DNA of 64,000 nucleotides from Microterricola viridarii (GTDB taxonomy: Bacteria > Actinomycetota > Actinomycetes > Actinomycetales > Microbacteriaceae), in the NCBI RefSeq assembly GCF_001542775.1, contig NZ_CP014145.1:62001-126000 (forward strand), read 5' to 3'. Position numbers and translations under genes: made by a program. Numbering within the stretch: the first letter of the stretch is position 1; every line of letters starts with the position of its first letter. Of the stretch, positions 61,834-64,000 are shown piece after piece. The notes under the pieces are model-generated. The model saw only the letters and a list, made by a program, of their open reading frames with translations. It was not told where the DNA came from and made no database searches.

Positions 61834-63362
61834 GTTCCGCGCGCTCCCTCACCGCCGGCGAGCTGCTCGACCTGATCGCCGACACCGGCAGCTTCCGCTC
61901 CTGGGACGAGCCCGTGCCGCCCCGGGACGTGCAGCACGGCTACGCCGACGACCTGGAACGGGCACGCGCCCGGAGCGGATGCGACGAGTCGGTGCTGACC
62001 GGTGAGCTCCGCATCGACGGGCGCCGCGTCGCCGTGCTGGTCAGCGAGTTCGGCTTCCTTGGCGGGTCGATCGGCGTCGACGCCGCGGGCAGGCTCATCG
62101 CCGCCATCGAGCGGGCGACGAGGGAGCGGCTGCCGCTGCTGGCCGGGCCGGCATCCGGCGGCACCCGGATGCAGGAGGGCACGGCCGCGTTCGTGGCCAT
62201 GGTCGGCATCGCCGCGGCGATCGCCGAGCACAAAAGCGCCGGCCTGCCGTACCTCGTCTACCTGCGGCATCCGACCACCGGCGGCGTGATGGCGAGCTGG
62301 GGCTCGCTCGGCCACGTGACCGTGGCGGAGCCCGGGGCACTGCTCGGCTTCCTCGGCCCACGCGTCTACGCCGCCCTCTACGGCGAGCCGTTCCCCGACG
62401 GGGTGCAGACGGCCGAGAACCTCTACCGCAACGGCGTGATCGACGGCGTGATCGCACCCGCCCAGCTGCCCCGCCTGATCGCCCGGTTGCTCTCGGTGCT
62501 CGCGCCACCAGAGGGAACGCACGGCCTCGGGAGCGACAGCGGTCAGCACGACGGGCAGTACGACGGCCCCGCGATCAGCGCCCTGACCTCCATCGCCGCC
62601 TCGCGGGCGCGGGCACGCCCCGGCGCGCGCACCGTCCTGCGCCACGCCGCGCGCGACGTCGTGCCGTTGAGCGGCACCGGGCAGGGCGAGGCCAGCGACG
62701 GCCTGCTCCTGGCCATCGCCCGTTTCGGCGCCGTGCCCTGCGTCGTCATCGCGCAGGACCGCTACGCCCAGCGCGCGGGGGCTCCGTGGGGCCCGGCCGC
62801 ACTGCGGCAGGCCCAGCGCGGCCAGCGGCTCTCGGCCGAGCTCGGTCTGCCGTTGGTGACGATCATCGACACCCCGGGCGCCGCCCTCTCCCGGGAAGCG
62901 GAGGAGGGCGGGCTCGCAGGCGAGATCGCGCGCACCCTGGAGAGCCTGGTCGGACACGAGCAGGCCACGGTCGCGGTGCTGCTCGGCGAGGGAACAGGCG
63001 GCGGCGCACTCGCACTGCTGCCAAGCGACGTGACGATCGCCGCCCAGCACGCCTGGCTGGCCCCGCTGCCGCCAGAGGGCGCCAGCGTCATCATGCACGG
63101 CGACACCACGCACGCCTCCGCGATGGCCGAGGCCCAGGGCATCGGGGCGGTGGCGCTGCGCGCAGCCGGGATCGTGGACTGGGTGGTGCCGGAACGCCCG
63201 GATGCCGCGCTGGAGCCCACCGAGTTCAGCCGGAGGATCGGCCGGGTGATCGAGCGACAGCTGCTTGCCCTGGCCGCGGCCACCCCGGCCGAGCGGCTGA
63301 GCCGGCGCCGGGGCCGCTACCGCGCATTGGTGCGGCTGCCCGGGCAGGCGGCAGACTCATGA
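61830..63362 (+). CDS. fused biotin-dependent carboxyltransferase (AccD-AccA type)
   Basis: 510 residues. The N-terminal half is a carboxyltransferase beta-like crotonase fold (VLVSEFGFLGGSIG, LLAGPASGGTRMQEG, TTGGVMASWGSLGH); the C-terminal half is alpha-like (PLVTIIDTPGAALSREAEEG, GGGALALLPSDVTIAAQHA, AEAQGIGAVALRAAGIVDWV). It lacks an N-terminal zinc ribbon. In biotin carboxylases such a subunit moves CO2 to an acyl-CoA; no biotin carboxylase or carrier gene is in the window, so carboxylation, decarboxylation or a partner elsewhere are open. GTG start with GTGA overlap; its stop overlaps the following ORF (ATGA). Confidence 0.88.
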   Translation: MSSARSLTAGELLDLIADTGSFRSWDEPVPPRDVQHGYADDLERARARSGCDESVLTGELRIDGRRVAVLVSEFGFLGGSIGVDAAGRLIAAIERATRERLPLLAGPASGGTRMQEGTAAFVAMVGIAAAIAEHKSAGLPYLVYLRHPTTGGVMASWGSLGHVTVAEPGALLGFLGPRVYAALYGEPFPDGVQTAENLYRNGVIDGVIAPAQLPRLIARLLSVLAPPEGTHGLGSDSGQHDGQYDGPAISALTSIAASRARARPGARTVLRHAARDVVPLSGTGQGEASDGLLLAIARFGAVPCVVIAQDRYAQRAGAPWGPAALRQAQRGQRLSAELGLPLVTIIDTPGAALSREAEEGGLAGEIARTLESLVGHEQATVAVLLGEGTGGGALALLPSDVTIAAQHAWLAPLPPEGASVIMHGDTTHASAMAEAQGIGAVALRAAGIVDWVVPERPDAALEPTEFSRRIGRVIERQLLALAAATPAERLSRRRGRYRALVRLPGQAADS

Positions 63363-63430
63363 CAGGCCGACGCCGGCGAATGACGACAATACCAACACCA
63401 ACACCAACAGGCACGGCAGCACCAGCATGA
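63359..63430 (+). CDS. possible 23-codon linking ORF
   Basis: ATG at 63359 overlaps the carboxyltransferase stop (ATGA) and its own stop (63428-63430) overlaps an ATG at 63427 (ATGA). Sequence begins MTGRRRRM and ends in repeated TP/TPT residues from hexamer ACCAAC repeats. It may serve to carry ribosomes to the hydrolase or may be meaningless. Confidence 0.25.
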   Translation: MTGRRRRMTTIPTPTPTGTAAPA

Positions 63431-63498
63431 ACGTCAGCACCAATGTGAACGTCAGCACCAGCATGAACGTCAGCACCAGCATGAACGTCAGCACCAGA
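63427..63498 (+). repeat. 18-bp tandem repeat, four units, in the hydrolase leader
   Basis: ATGAACGTCAGCACCAAT and three near-identical 18-base units (63445, 63463, 63481) follow each other; each starts with ATG or GTG in the reading frame of the hydrolase. Hexamer ACCAAC repeats precede at about 63390-63412. The unit length keeps the frame whatever the copy number. Confidence 0.9.
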
Positions 63499-63516
63499 GA
63501 GAGTGGAGGCCAGCAG

Positions 63517-64000
63517 ATGGCACCGGAGACTGTCAGCGCCCCGCACAACGACGGCCAGGCCCTGCGCGAGCAGCCGGGCATCGAGTTCGCCCCCGGATTG
63601 CTCCTGGACATCGTGCGCCCCGCCGACGACCGATCCCTGCCGGCGATCATCTGGCTGCACGGCGGGGCCTGGCGGATGGGCGACCGCAGCTGGCGGCCCG
63701 ACTTCGCCCGGTACTTCGCCCGTTCCGGCTTCGTCATGATCAGCATCGACTACACGCTCTCCGGCGACGCCGTCTTCCCGCGGCAGCTCCTGGACGTGCG
63801 CGCCGGCATCCGCTGGGTGCGTGAGAACGCGGCAGAGCACGGCATCCTGGCCGACTCCATCGGGCTCTGGGGATCCTCGGCCGGCGGGCACCTCGCCGCG
63901 CTGGCCGGACTGCACGGCGCCGCCGCGGCGATCCTTGGCGAGCCGGAGGGCACGGCCAGCGCCGCGGTGCAGGCGGTCATGGACGGCTACGGCGCCGGCG
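63517..64000 (+). CDS. alpha/beta hydrolase, 3' end outside the window
   Basis: 161 codons are visible from ATG at 63517, which has GGAGG at a spacing of 7; in-frame starts at 63427, 63445, 63463 and 63481 would add a Met-Asn-Val-Ser-Thr repeat tail. Motifs: oxyanion HGGAWRMGD and nucleophile elbow GSSAGGHLAALAG, of the hormone-sensitive-lipase/carboxylesterase type. The catalytic Asp and His lie beyond the edge. As last visible member of the catabolic operon it may hydrolyse an ester or ring-opened intermediate. It is cut by the window boundary. Confidence 0.88.
   Translation, partial: MAPETVSAPHNDGQALREQPGIEFAPGLLLDIVRPADDRSLPAIIWLHGGAWRMGDRSWRPDFARYFARSGFVMISIDYTLSGDAVFPRQLLDVRAGIRWVRENAAEHGILADSIGLWGSSAGGHLAALAGLHGAAAAILGEPEGTASAAVQAVMDGYGAG

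Overview
The window is high-GC actinobacterial DNA (G or C at most third codon positions, many GTG starts). The gene set points to Microbacteriaceae: a tRNA-Glu/Asp/Phe cluster, an ftsH-folE-folP-folB-folK-DUF3180-PH-PH-DUF2520-panC-lysS block, ClpC, RadA, DUF6458 and GlsB/YeaQ genes, and dispersed TTTCGACAGGCTCAACC-type repeats. No genus is claimed. No phage, insertion sequence or CRISPR array was recognised.

Layout. 1-1135: 5' end of a HhH-GPD DNA-repair gene and malate dehydrogenase. 1167-15841: exopolysaccharide/cell-surface locus with sugar transferase, TagD-like cytidylyltransferase, CDP-alcohol phosphotransferase, Wzx-like flippase, WecG/TagA-type and family 2 glycosyltransferases, Wzz-like copolymerase, Wzy-like polymerase/ligase, GH16 hydrolase, and a 1139-residue secreted protein with fibrinogen-like, propeller, FN3 and twin C-terminal domains. 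16242-18160: CspA, a CMD-family protein, a frameshifted DUF7144 gene and three tRNAs. 18447-21144: two overlapping cell-wall hydrolase genes with related coiled-coil halves but different catalytic domains (M23, NlpC/P60). 21255-23496: ppa, tilS, hpt. 23607-24442: a GIY-YIG gene inside a repeat cassette. 24568-37207: ftsH, folate genes, membrane PH proteins, panC, lysS, small membrane proteins and cardiolipin synthase. 37275-41089: pirin, two tandem lipoproteins and an XRE/DUF2975 regulatory operon with an AT-rich palindromic operator. 41292-47440: clpC, an argA-like acetyltransferase, a broken SseB-like gene, radA and tRNA-Ser. 47660-56656: small stress-type membrane proteins (including two GlsB/YeaQ paralogues), a lipoprotein, a two-component system, a COG4705-like membrane protein, a GT39/PMT-like mannosyltransferase with a Dpm1-like synthase, and a pentapeptide-like protein. 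56832-64000: an uninterrupted, translationally coupled putative catabolic operon (FAH family, flavin hydroxylase, DUF3500, CaiB/BaiF CoA transferase, fused carboxyltransferase, alpha/beta hydrolase) running off the end.

Most noteworthy: the GIY-YIG cassette bounded by 30-bp perfect direct repeats; a cis element shared by two surface-polysaccharide transcription units; the DUF3500-containing catabolic operon with a repeat-built start region for its last gene; the XRE/DUF2975 operator; and strong enrichment of the heptamer GGATGCC/GGCATCC across the window. Two genes carry single-base deletions that may be real decay or sequence errors. Everything rests on reading the sequence; no search was run.
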